DNA of 64,000 nt from Maricaulis sp965242785. GTDB taxonomy: Bacteria; Pseudomonadota; Alphaproteobacteria; Caulobacterales; Maricaulaceae. The stretch lies in assembly GCA_965242785.1 (NCBI GenBank), contig CBDETA010000004.1, positions 1,612,001 to 1,676,000 of the forward strand, in the 5' to 3' direction. The position numbers and the translations under genes were made by a program. The notes beneath the pieces are model-generated. The model did no database searches. It had not been told where the DNA came from and saw only the letters and a list, made by a program, of their open reading frames with translations. Positions 8,684 to 15,048 of this stretch are shown here, piece after piece (the stretch's first letter is position 1; each line of letters starts with the position of its first letter).

Positions 8684-9126
8684 GCTGCATCCGCCTTCAT
8701 TCCGGCGGCGACAATCTTGAGCCAGGCTCCGTCGCGGATATGGCCGTGGTTCTCGTACAGGGCCTGAATGATGGCCTCGGAGGAGAGGCCGGAACGGATC
8801 ATGTCCTCGGCCTTGGCAACGGCATCAGCCTCGTAGGCAGCCGAGCACTTCAGGCAGGGGCCAGCCGGGCCGTCCTCGTAGTAGATCGTTGCATCGTGGC
8901 CGAACACGGGGGCGCCGCACTCGCAGAACTCGTCCAGCTCGACGCCGACCACGCGGGCCAGGTCGCTTTCGAGATCCTCGATTGCCGCCAGCGGGCCGAC
9001 CGCATGCCGGTAGGGCGCGCATTCAATCTGCTTTCGAGCCTTTCCGAGCCTGACGTGCATATCCCGGAGGAAAGCGCGCAGCGCAGAGTCTGATACGGCA
9101 TGGGAAGCGGTAGGCGTGGTGCTCAT
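8680..9126 (-). CDS. Hypothetical phage protein
   Basis: 148 aa from MSTTPTASHAVSDS. A longer in-frame start would read through two other genes. It contains a CxC and a CLKC pair (about residues 67-69 and 96-99) that may bind zinc, followed by a helical C-terminus. Its start overlaps the stop of the 45-aa gene upstream (ATGA). Confidence 0.7.
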   Translation of the reverse strand: MSTTPTASHAVSDSALRAFLRDMHVRLGKARKQIECAPYRHAVGPLAAIEDLESDLARVVGVELDEFCECGAPVFGHDATIYYEDGPAGPCLKCSAAYEADAVAKAEDMIRSGLSSEAIIQALYENHGHIRDGAWLKIVAAGMKADAA

Positions 9127-9260
9127 TGGATCGCTCCTGCTTTGAGAAGTGCGAGAAGGATTCCGCCCGCGCTCCCGGCGGCGATGCCGACCAGAAGCTT
9201 TCCGATCAGATCGGACGGGTAGACGGTGGTGTTGGTGGGGCCGGTCCAGGAGCGGGTCAT
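9123..9260 (-). CDS. 45-aa membrane miniprotein
   Basis: The frame reads MTRSWTGPTNTTVYPSDLIG, then a hydrophobic segment KLLVGIAAGSAGGILLALLK and AGAIQ. One transmembrane helix is predicted. ATGA overlaps with both neighbours tie it into the operon, strong support for so short a gene. Function unknown. Confidence 0.62.
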   Translation of the reverse strand: MTRSWTGPTNTTVYPSDLIGKLLVGIAAGSAGGILLALLKAGAIQ

Positions 9261-9790
9261 CTGTCACCCATCCACGCTTCGAAGTCCCGGTCGTCTGCGT
9301 CTTCCAGTTCGTCGCGCGGGTGCTTGCTGCGGACGTGTTGGTCCAGCGCCACCTGGCTCCCGAAATGGCGAGAACACAGGAAGCAGGAGTGAGACTTCTG
9401 GGCGGCAATTTCCTGGATTGCGGCATAGGCCTTGCGCGCATCGTCCAGAGAGCGGATCTCGGCCGTGTGGTATTCATCCAAGCCGAGGCGAGCGGCCACT
9501 GCGCGGTATAGGTCCCCGCGCTTCATTCTCTTCTGCTTCCAGATCGGGTCCAGAACCGCGTGGATGTGCTTGCGGGCGTTCTTGATCGCCGGCGTCGGGA
9601 TCACGCCCAGCGGCTGTGTCGGATTGCCGGTTTTGTGGTGACAGCCGACGAAGTTCCCGCAGGCGTCACACTTCCAGAAGGGCAGCGCGGCCAGGTCGGA
9701 GCGATGAGGGTAGATTTCCCGGCCATCGGTCAGGCGGGCATCAACATCAGCCTCACAGCCGCAGCAGTAGATGGAACGGCGCTCGCTCAT
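9257..9790 (-). CDS. DUF3268-like zinc-finger protein
   Basis: 177 aa. CCGCEADVDARLTDGREIYP, then CDACGNFVGCHHKTGNPTQP, PLGVIPTPAIKNARKHIHAV and a PIWKQKRMKRGDLYRAVA helix match the DUF3268 zinc-finger-containing family. A second zinc-finger-like CFLCSRHFGSQVALDQHVRSKH lies near the C-terminus (C2H2-like). DNA or RNA binding is likely; the precise role is unknown. Confidence 0.78.
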   Translation of the reverse strand: MSERRSIYCCGCEADVDARLTDGREIYPHRSDLAALPFWKCDACGNFVGCHHKTGNPTQPLGVIPTPAIKNARKHIHAVLDPIWKQKRMKRGDLYRAVAARLGLDEYHTAEIRSLDDARKAYAAIQEIAAQKSHSCFLCSRHFGSQVALDQHVRSKHPRDELEDADDRDFEAWMGDR

Positions 9791-10056
9791 GCGTCACCGC
9801 CTTTCGGCGCGGCGTCGCGTAGCGCGCTCAGCGCTTTGCCCAGGGCAGGGCACGACCGGATCGCCAGCGCTTCATGAACCGCATCAACGGCTCGGCTGAT
9901 TTCTTTCGCTCGCCGCTCTTCTGGCGTCGGGATCGGGGTCGGCGGGTTCCGCCAAGCCGGATCGCCAATGCGCCGCCGAATGCCTTCGCGATGGGCCAGG
10001 TTGAGCGGATGCGCCGGCCAGTCCCGGCCATTGATGTCGAGGGCCGCGTGGTTCAT
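9787..10056 (-). CDS. Hypothetical phage protein
   Basis: 89 aa from MNHAALDINGRDWPAHPLNL. This start overlaps the stop of the upstream gene (TGATG). The stop overlaps the DUF3268-like gene start. Helical C-terminus, no recognised domain. Confidence 0.66.
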   Translation of the reverse strand: MNHAALDINGRDWPAHPLNLAHREGIRRRIGDPAWRNPPTPIPTPEERRAKEISRAVDAVHEALAIRSCPALGKALSALRDAAPKGGDA

Positions 10057-10292
10057 CACACCGCCTCCCGCATCTGGCTCGCGGCTGCGTCTGCAATCGC
10101 GGCTTCGATCACGTCCGGGTAGGTCTCCATCCCGAACATCGGAGAGCGGCGGTGAAAGTCGGCAACGCGCTGGGCGGCGGCCGCTCCGCGCTCTGCGACC
10201 AGGCGCCGGGCGCTGGCCTCGTACCAGGGCCGCTCGGAAAGAACGGGGACCGGCTGGTGCAGGCAGCCAAGCGTGGCGGGGAGGGCGCTCAT
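10056..10292 (-). CDS. Hypothetical phage protein
   Basis: 78 aa, no recognised domain. It overlaps the first gene of the leftward operon (ATGA) and the next gene (TGATG). Confidence 0.66.
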   Translation of the reverse strand: MSALPATLGCLHQPVPVLSERPWYEASARRLVAERGAAAAQRVADFHRRSPMFGMETYPDVIEAAIADAAASQMREAV

Positions 10293-10621
10293 GCTGCCGC
10301 TCCCATGTCTTCCAGACGGACTTCCTCGTCGGCCATTTCGGTCGCGCGGGCTTCGATCTGGCGGGGGATGCCGGCAAGGATGATCCGGGTCAGCTCGGGG
10401 TTATCGAAGCCCGCGGCTTTCAGGATCGCTTCGGCCTCTGCGGCCTTGGCCACCGCTTCGTCGATGGCAGCCTGGGTGTCGCGGGTCAGCGCGGCGGCCA
10501 GCTCATACTGGCGGGACTGGACCCGGGCGGCGCGAGCGGCGTGGGCCGGCGCGTGCTGATCGGCCACGAAGCGGTCAATCGAGCGGTTGGTCTGGTTGTT
10601 GAAGCGGTTGTTGGTGGGCAT
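10289..10621 (-). CDS. First gene of leftward early operon, hypothetical
   Basis: 110 aa: an Asn-rich start (MPTNNRFNNQTNRSIDRF), then an Ala-rich helix. A good ribosome-binding site (AGAGGAAAC) lies 5-6 bp before the ATG. It is the promoter-proximal gene under the operator-controlled leftward promoter. Being first in line, it may act early in infection, for example as an anti-host or antitermination factor. That is inferred from position alone. Confidence 0.7.
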   Translation of the reverse strand: MPTNNRFNNQTNRSIDRFVADQHAPAHAARAARVQSRQYELAAALTRDTQAAIDEAVAKAAEAEAILKAAGFDNPELTRIILAGIPRQIEARATEMADEEVRLEDMGAAA

Positions 10622-10649
10622 GTCCGTTTCCTCTGCGTGTGAGGAAACG

Positions 10650-10675
10650 TTACGCCAGACGTAAGTTACATGGCA
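10650..10675 (-). promoter_or_regulatory. Leftward promoter PL with operator OL1
   Basis: On the minus strand TTGCCA (10675-10670) and TAACGT (about 10651-10646) are 18 bp apart. The perfect inverted repeat TTACG-CCAGA-CGTAA (10650-10664) fills the space before and overlaps the -10. Transcription would start near 10640, giving a short leader with the ribosome-binding site of the 10621 gene. The arrangement mirrors the rightward promoter. Confidence 0.6.
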
Positions 10676-10684
10676 AGCAAAAAA

Positions 10685-10699
10685 TTACGCTAGATGTAA
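10685..10699. promoter_or_regulatory. Operator OL2
   Basis: TTACG-CTAGA-TGTAA is a one-mismatch copy of the 15-bp operator, 35 bp centre-to-centre from OL1. It lies between the end of the repressor gene and the PL -35 element. Two spaced operators suggest cooperative repressor binding. Confidence 0.6.
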
Positions 10700-10708
10700 C
10701 TTGGCGTC

Positions 10709-11029
10709 TCAGGCCTTCTTTCGTTCGGTGAAAGTCTCAAGGATTCTGCGGGCCTGGTCGCGCTTGTCCATCGGGATGTGTTCCACGATGTCGACGATAT
10801 CCGCGACAGATCGCTGGTTCGGGTCCTTCGCCAGAAGATCGGCCGGCTCGCAGCGCAGCGCCTGCGCCAACAGCTCGAGCGTTCTTTGCGTATAGGGCTG
10901 CTTGCCGTTCTCTATGCGAGACAGGCTCGCGGTCGTCATGTCGACAGCCTCCGCCAGTTGCTCCTGGCTGAGTTCCCGGTGGACGCGCCAGGCGCGAATA
11001 AAGGTCGGTTTGAGGCTCGGCTTTTCCAT
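10709..11029 (-). CDS. Phage repressor, Cro/C1-type HTH (CI-like)
   Basis: 106 aa from MEKPSLKPTFIRAWRVHREL. The helix-turn-helix is LSQEQLAEAVDMTTASLSRI (residues 20-39), followed by ENGKQPYTQRTLELLAQAL. There is no peptidase/LexA-like domain, so it is a short repressor, not RecA-cleavable by the classical route. It lies between operator-bearing promoters PL and PR and is transcribed toward PL. A GATAAT box ends 7 bp before this ATG, predicting a leaderless mRNA. A longer in-frame start at 11095 would extend through the promoter and is disfavoured. Confidence 0.8.
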   Translation of the reverse strand: MEKPSLKPTFIRAWRVHRELSQEQLAEAVDMTTASLSRIENGKQPYTQRTLELLAQALRCEPADLLAKDPNQRSVADIVDIVEHIPMDKRDQARRILETFTERKKA

Positions 11030-11036
11030 GGCGCCG

Positions 11037-11065
11037 ATTATCCCAGCGCTAAGCGGCCTGCGCCA
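11037..11065 (-). promoter_or_regulatory. Repressor-maintenance promoter candidate (PRM)
   Basis: Minus-strand GATAAT (11042-11037) is a good -10 element. The best -35 at 17 bp is TGGCGC, which is weak. The predicted start of transcription is at or next to the repressor ATG at 11029, so no leader is expected. A weak -35 fits a promoter that needs activation. Confidence 0.45.
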
Positions 11066-11088
11066 TGTCGCCCCATGTAAGTTCGTGC

Positions 11089-11117
11089 TTGCCATGAAAT
11101 TACATCCTGCGTAACTT
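11089..11117 (+). promoter_or_regulatory. Rightward promoter PR with operator OR
   Basis: TTGCCA (11089-11094), a 17-bp spacer and TAACTT (11112-11117). The operator TTACA-TCCTG-CGTAA (11100-11114) lies in the spacer and overlaps the -10, so bound repressor would block RNA polymerase. The ATG of the Cro-like gene follows the -10 by only 7 bp, so the transcript should begin at or near the start codon. Confidence 0.6.
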
Positions 11118-11124
11118 ACGCCCC

Positions 11125-11355
11125 ATGCAACACGCTTCAGACATCAGCCGTTCCCTCTCCGCCTGGCTGGAAAGCCAGGGCATGACCCAGAGCGTGCTGG
11201 CGGAGAAGTTGGAAACCACAAAGCCGACGATCTCGCGGATCCTGAAAGGCCAACAATGGCCCAGCCGGGAGCTGATGCAGCGCATCGCCGTTCTGACGAA
11301 TGGCGAGGTGTCGCTGGCCGGAATGGCGTTCCAGTCAGGACAGGATGCCGCGTGA
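11125..11355 (+). CDS. Cro-like small HTH regulator
   Basis: 76 aa. The helix-turn-helix GMTQSVLAEKLETTKPTISR (residues 19-38) leads into ILKGQQWPSRELMQRIAVLTNG. It diverges from the repressor gene and lies directly behind an operator-overlapped promoter, the position of cro. No ribosome-binding site precedes the ATG, consistent with a leaderless transcript. The Cro role is inferred from position and size. Confidence 0.8.
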   Translation: MQHASDISRSLSAWLESQGMTQSVLAEKLETTKPTISRILKGQQWPSRELMQRIAVLTNGEVSLAGMAFQSGQDAA

Positions 11356-11363
11356 GACCCGCT

Positions 11364-11573
11364 TCACCGCATACGCTGAACCACGGGTATCTCGTCGATG
11401 CTCTCACTGACGAGGATTGCCCGGCGCAGGTTTCCGAACAGTCGGACCCCTGCATGCCGGGTGAGGACAAGCGGCACCTCGACGCCTCCGCTCTCAAGAG
11501 TGATTTCGAACCGATCCCCGGCCCATTCGGCCATTGGGGGGTGCTCGACAAAGAGCTTCGGCATTCTGTCCAT
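11364..11573 (-). CDS. Small hypothetical protein, paralogue A
   Basis: 69 aa. It shares the pattern PP...W..DR.EI...SG......LTRHA.V.LF..LRR with the 76-aa product of 11646-11876, so the two are tandem paralogues. It is transcribed toward the Cro-like gene, with about 8 bp between the two stops. Family not recognised. Confidence 0.6.
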   Translation of the reverse strand: MDRMPKLFVEHPPMAEWAGDRFEITLESGGVEVPLVLTRHAGVRLFGNLRRAILVSESIDEIPVVQRMR

Positions 11574-11645
11574 ATTCCACCGTCCCGCGTTTCTTGTTGT
11601 GACGGCGGAGTAGAGCAGGGCGGGGTGACAGAGTCTGTCATGCCC

Positions 11646-11876
11646 TCATTGCTTTTGAGCGGCCGCTTCGAGATGCCGACAAAGATCGATCGGGGGAACG
11701 CCCTCGACGTCAGCCAGTTCGCGCCGCAAGGCCAGGAACAGGCCGACAGCCGCGTGGCGTGTGAGTATGCGCTTGAAGGACAAGTCGCCGCTGGTGATAT
11801 CGATCTCCATGCGGTCGCAGCACCAACGGCAAACCGGCGGTGTATCAATGTAGAGCGTTGCGCGAATTCCGGCCAT
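11646..11876 (-). CDS. Small hypothetical protein, paralogue B
   Basis: 76 aa. A GGGAGAAAAA ribosome-binding site directly precedes the ATG. It aligns with the 69-aa product downstream over about 45 residues (PP, DR-x-EI, LTRHA, LRR conserved). CRWCC near residue 16 is absent from the paralogue. Family not recognised. Confidence 0.65.
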   Translation of the reverse strand: MAGIRATLYIDTPPVCRWCCDRMEIDITSGDLSFKRILTRHAAVGLFLALRRELADVEGVPPIDLCRHLEAAAQKQ

Positions 11877-12071
11877 TTTTTCTCCCTTGCCAATGACTTG
11901 CGTTCTGTCTCACCCCCAATCACGGGACGAACTGAACGTGGCATCAACTGGCCGAAATTTTGGCCGGAATCCGGTTTCTGCAACTTTTTCGAGTATTTCG
12001 TAGATCGTGCCGCATCCCCCGGCACGCGCGCCCGGCGGACCTCGCCTTGCTCCCGTCGGGCGCACCCCATT

Positions 12072-12254
12072 TCAACCAAGCCTCCGGCCATGCAGCTGGG
12101 CAAGCCGCGACAGCGCCAGGTCGGACTGAGCGATTTGAAACGCTCGCTCCGGGTCATTCGTCGGCAGGCTGTCCGCTCGCCGATCCGCTGCGATAGCGAT
12201 CCGGTTCAGACGCGCGGCCATGTCGCCGCCTTTGGCTTTGGTGCCAGCCCTCAT
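12072..12254 (-). CDS. Small hypothetical protein
   Basis: 60 aa from MRAGTKAKGGDMAARLNRIA with a GAGAGG element about 9 bp upstream; a longer start at 12314 is possible. Basic N-terminus, then a helical C-terminus. The 195 bp between this gene and the 11876 start shows no clear promoter. Confidence 0.45.
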   Translation of the reverse strand: MRAGTKAKGGDMAARLNRIAIAADRRADSLPTNDPERAFQIAQSDLALSRLAQLHGRRLG

Positions 12255-12337
12255 TCTCTTCGCCCTCTCTATTCGCCCACCGCAAGGATTTCGCGGGGCG
12301 ATGCCGGCGTCCATTCCAATCGAAAGGCCGTTTTCGC

Positions 12338-12832
12338 ATGACCATCCAGCGCCAGCCCGACACCATCGAAGAAGCCCTCGATATCATGGGCGGCACGCTC
12401 GGCTGGGCCCGTATGGCCCAGGAATGCGGTGTCAGCGAAAGCACGCTGCGCAAGAGCTCCAATCCATTTCAGGACCCGCCGGTCCCGTTGTCGATGGATC
12501 GCGCCATCCAGCTGGACCGGCTGTGGATGCGGAAGACAGGCCGGGCACCCATCCTTTTTGGCGTCTTCCTGCGCGCGCTGGAGGAAGAGGACCATGCCTC
12601 TGTTCTCGACCCGGACACCGCGATGCACCACGTCGCCCAAGAGATGTCCGAAGCGATGGCCGCGCACATCAGCGCGAAGTCGCCGGATGGCCCGGGCGGC
12701 AAGGCTGCAACACCTTCAGAACTTCTCGCCACTGAACGTGAGCTCGTGGAACTCGTCCGACGCGGCGCCGATGCGATCCAGGCCGTTCGTGCGCAACGAC
12801 TTGCCTCGTCTTCCATCCGCGAAGCGAGCTGA
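12338..12832 (+). CDS. Putative phage regulatory protein
   Basis: 164 aa. The N-terminal 60 residues (EALDIMGGTLGWARMAQECG, then VSESTLRKSSNPF) look like a divergent helix-turn-helix of CII-like or YdaS-like phage regulators. The C-terminal half is helical. It is the first gene of the rightward operon after the small leftward cluster, a usual place for a CII-type activator. That assignment is tentative. Confidence 0.6.
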   Translation: MTIQRQPDTIEEALDIMGGTLGWARMAQECGVSESTLRKSSNPFQDPPVPLSMDRAIQLDRLWMRKTGRAPILFGVFLRALEEEDHASVLDPDTAMHHVAQEMSEAMAAHISAKSPDGPGGKAATPSELLATERELVELVRRGADAIQAVRAQRLASSSIREAS

Positions 12833-12889
12833 CCCCAAGGCCGCACTGCCGCCGGCCATCAAACGCGGCAACAGACCAGGAGACCCGCT

Positions 12890-13252
12890 ATGGCGGAAAA
12901 CGTGAAAGCAAAGGCCGGCACCAACGGCTTTGATCCGGACAAGGTGAAGTCCTTCGTCGGGCGGATCGAGCACCTCAACGACGACATGCAGACGCTGAAG
13001 GCTGAGCATATGTCCAAGTGCAAGGCCGTCCGCGAAGACATCAAGGAAGTCATCGCTGAGGCCAAGGACGCGGGCATTCCGGCCTCTGCGCTCAAGGCTC
13101 TGATCAAGGTCCGCGAGCTCGAGCGCAAGGCGGAAGCCCAACGCGACAATCTGGACAACGAAATCCAGGGCGACTTCGATAACCTCCGGCTCGCGCTGGG
13201 GGATCTCGCCGAAACCGAACTGGGCCAGGCAGCTCTGGACAAGGCCGCATGA
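12890..13252 (+). CDS. GapR-like DUF2312 protein
   Basis: 120 aa. The DUF2312 core is VKSFVGRIEHLNDDMQTLKA, VREDIKEVIAEAKDAGIPAS and ALKALIKVRELERKAEAQRD. Host GapR of Caulobacter is a nucleoid-associated protein that binds overtwisted DNA and affects replication and the cell cycle. A phage copy in the replication operon may bind phage DNA or compete with the host protein. It is longer than host GapR (about 89 aa) by N-terminal and mid-region additions. AGGAG precedes the ATG by 6 bp. Confidence 0.85.
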   Translation: MAENVKAKAGTNGFDPDKVKSFVGRIEHLNDDMQTLKAEHMSKCKAVREDIKEVIAEAKDAGIPASALKALIKVRELERKAEAQRDNLDNEIQGDFDNLRLALGDLAETELGQAALDKAA

Positions 13253-13782
13253 CGGACAGCCCCGTCATCCTGGCGCTGGACCAATCCAGCACCCGCACGG
13301 GTTGGTGCAGAGGGCGACCGGAAGGACCGGTCGCCTTCGGCTCCTATACAAATCCCCGCTGCGGTAGCCCGAAGAGTTACGACTACGGGCTCGCTTTCCA
13401 GCATTACGCCGACTGGCTCGACGGAATGCTCGATGGCGTGGAAATCGTCGCATTCGAGCAGCCGGTCCGGCCCGGCGGCTACCTTCACCTCCACACCGCA
13501 CGCCTGCTCTACAGCATCGCCACCTGCATCGAGTGGCGCTGCCTGACCGCCCAGGTCCGAGCCATGGAGGCGAATACCCGCGAGATGAAGAAGCTGTTCT
13601 ACGGCAACGGCGGAAAGAAACCCACCGAGTTCCAAGCGATGTGTCTGGCGCGCGAGTGGGGCCTGGAGCCCGGAAACGGCGACGAGGCTGATGCCGCCGG
13701 CGTCTTCATCGTCACCATCAAGAACCGCTTCCCGGAGGCCTTCAAACTCTGGGCAAACCGGAAACAAGGAGCGCTGTTATGA
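13249..13782 (+). CDS. RuvC-like Holliday junction resolvase
   Basis: 177 aa with an RNase H-fold acidic set: D11 in ILALDQSSTRTGW, E70 in IVAFEQP, and the C-terminal D145/D148 in GDEADAAGVF. This arrangement fits RuvC-type resolvases, which cut four-way junctions in replicating or recombining phage DNA before packaging. ATGA overlaps with both neighbours. Confidence 0.85.
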   Translation: MTDSPVILALDQSSTRTGWCRGRPEGPVAFGSYTNPRCGSPKSYDYGLAFQHYADWLDGMLDGVEIVAFEQPVRPGGYLHLHTARLLYSIATCIEWRCLTAQVRAMEANTREMKKLFYGNGGKKPTEFQAMCLAREWGLEPGNGDEADAAGVFIVTIKNRFPEAFKLWANRKQGALL

Positions 13783-14420
13783 ATCCGTCAGCCGACGATA
13801 TCGCCCGGGCCTTGGTGGCCGCAGCGAACGTGACGGGCGCCAAGCCGCTCGATGTCTACAAGGGTCAGTTCAGCGGGATCTATGGCGGCAAGGTGGGAAA
13901 GGCTCGCGCCGCGGTCATGTTCTGCTTGGCGGGATGCTGGGGCCGTATGGCTCAAGACTGGGCGGTCTGGTTCGGCTGGAACGCAAACGAGTCCGCCGCC
14001 ATTCAAGTGGTTCACCGTCATCGCCGCGGAGGCCTGTTGGCCGGCCGTGAACTCGCCGCAGCTGCGCGCGCGCTGGGGCTCGATCCCAAGGATGTCAAAG
14101 AGCGGGATGACGCCGTAATCACTGCGTGCCGGAAACGCCGATCGGCAAAGGCAAAGCAAAGCCGCGCCGAGAAGCAGAAACAGCGGATCGCGGAGGCCGA
14201 GGCCCGCTGCAAAGAAACCGCCCACGCTGCCCGGCGGGAAGCCGAGAAAGCCCCGCAGGCAAAGCCGCCGGTTTCGGCGCGCCCCTGCCGCGTGATCGGT
14301 AGCCGAAGCGCGAACGTCACCAAGCCTGAGCCTGCAAAGCCGACCATCGCGCCGGTCACAAGCGAAAGCGACGCCATCGACCGCTATCTGCGCTCGATCC
14401 CTGAACGGCGGGCCATCTGA
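13779..14420 (+). CDS. Hypothetical protein, Lys/Arg/Ala-rich C-terminus
   Basis: 213 aa. Residues about 40-90 (ARAAVMFCLAGCWGRMAQDW, then a VVHRH helix) vaguely resemble a DnaA domain IV-like DNA-binding fold, a weak suggestion only. Residues 115-165 form a charged coiled coil. Embedded in the replication operon by ATGA/TGATG overlaps. Confidence 0.65.
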   Translation: MNPSADDIARALVAAANVTGAKPLDVYKGQFSGIYGGKVGKARAAVMFCLAGCWGRMAQDWAVWFGWNANESAAIQVVHRHRRGGLLAGRELAAAARALGLDPKDVKERDDAVITACRKRRSAKAKQSRAEKQKQRIAEAEARCKETAHAARREAEKAPQAKPPVSARPCRVIGSRSANVTKPEPAKPTIAPVTSESDAIDRYLRSIPERRAI

Positions 14421-14926
14421 TGGCGGCTGAACCGGCTGAGAAGCGCAAGCCGCTGACCAAGATGCAGTTCGCCCAGCTGATGCTGGACCAGGAGGGCCGT
14501 TGTGGGTGCCACGCGCTGCCAGGGCTTCATCCTGTCTATGCGGATTTCCCGGTGTGCGGACGCAAGTTGAGCGTCGGCGAAGGCATCATCGATGAACACC
14601 TTTGGCCGCTCGGCGCGGGCGGCGGCAATGAACTGTCGAACCGGTCGCTGTTCCGAAAGCCCTGCGCCAAGCACAAGACCGAGGAATTCGATGCCTGGCT
14701 GATCGCGAAGGTCACGCGCCAGGGCGGTGGCCGAGGCAGCCAGGAAATCAAGCGCGAGCGTCGCAAAGAGCGCACTGGCTCCGCAGGATCGATCCCGACC
14801 AGGCCGATGATGAAGACCCCTGGGGCGAAGATCCAAGGCGGTCGCCGGATGGAAACCGCCAACCGCTGGCCAGCAAAAGGCACCCGGAAGGTCTCGCCTC
14901 GCGCCAATCCATGGGGGCGCACATGA
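14420..14926 (+). CDS. HNH-endonuclease-like protein
   Basis: 168 aa. A zinc-binding pattern (CGCHALPG, CGRKLS, CAKHK) surrounds IIDEHLWPLGAGGGNELSNR, which fits a beta-beta-alpha HNH core with D/E-H and N. The C-terminal 60 residues are basic. It could be a free-standing homing-type nuclease or a junction/packaging nuclease. It sits two genes before an intein-bearing gene, which may be coincidental. Confidence 0.65.
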   Translation: MAAEPAEKRKPLTKMQFAQLMLDQEGRCGCHALPGLHPVYADFPVCGRKLSVGEGIIDEHLWPLGAGGGNELSNRSLFRKPCAKHKTEEFDAWLIAKVTRQGGGRGSQEIKRERRKERTGSAGSIPTRPMMKTPGAKIQGGRRMETANRWPAKGTRKVSPRANPWGRT

Positions 14927-15048
14927 AGCGCCCCTTCGTGCCGTTCCTGCATCCCTGCCACCACCAAGGATGCCCGGTGTACGCCCCGTTCGGCTATCCG
15001 GGGAACGTCTGGGCGTGCCGAAACCACAAGCCGACGGAGAAACGCTGA
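14923..15048 (+). CDS. 41-aa Cys/His miniprotein
   Basis: MKRPFVPFLHPCHHQGCPVY followed by APFGYPGNVWACRNHK and PTEKR. CHHxGC...C..H could bind one zinc ion. It overlaps the upstream stop (ATGA) and shares its last base with the next ATG (TGATG), which supports translation despite its size. Confidence 0.62.
   Translation: MKRPFVPFLHPCHHQGCPVYAPFGYPGNVWACRNHKPTEKR

Noticed and set aside
11144..12157. 337-aa minus-strand frame across the Cro-like and paralogue genes
   Set aside because: It would cover the well-supported Cro-like gene antisense and the paralogue pair in another frame; Ser/Arg/Pro-rich with no domain.
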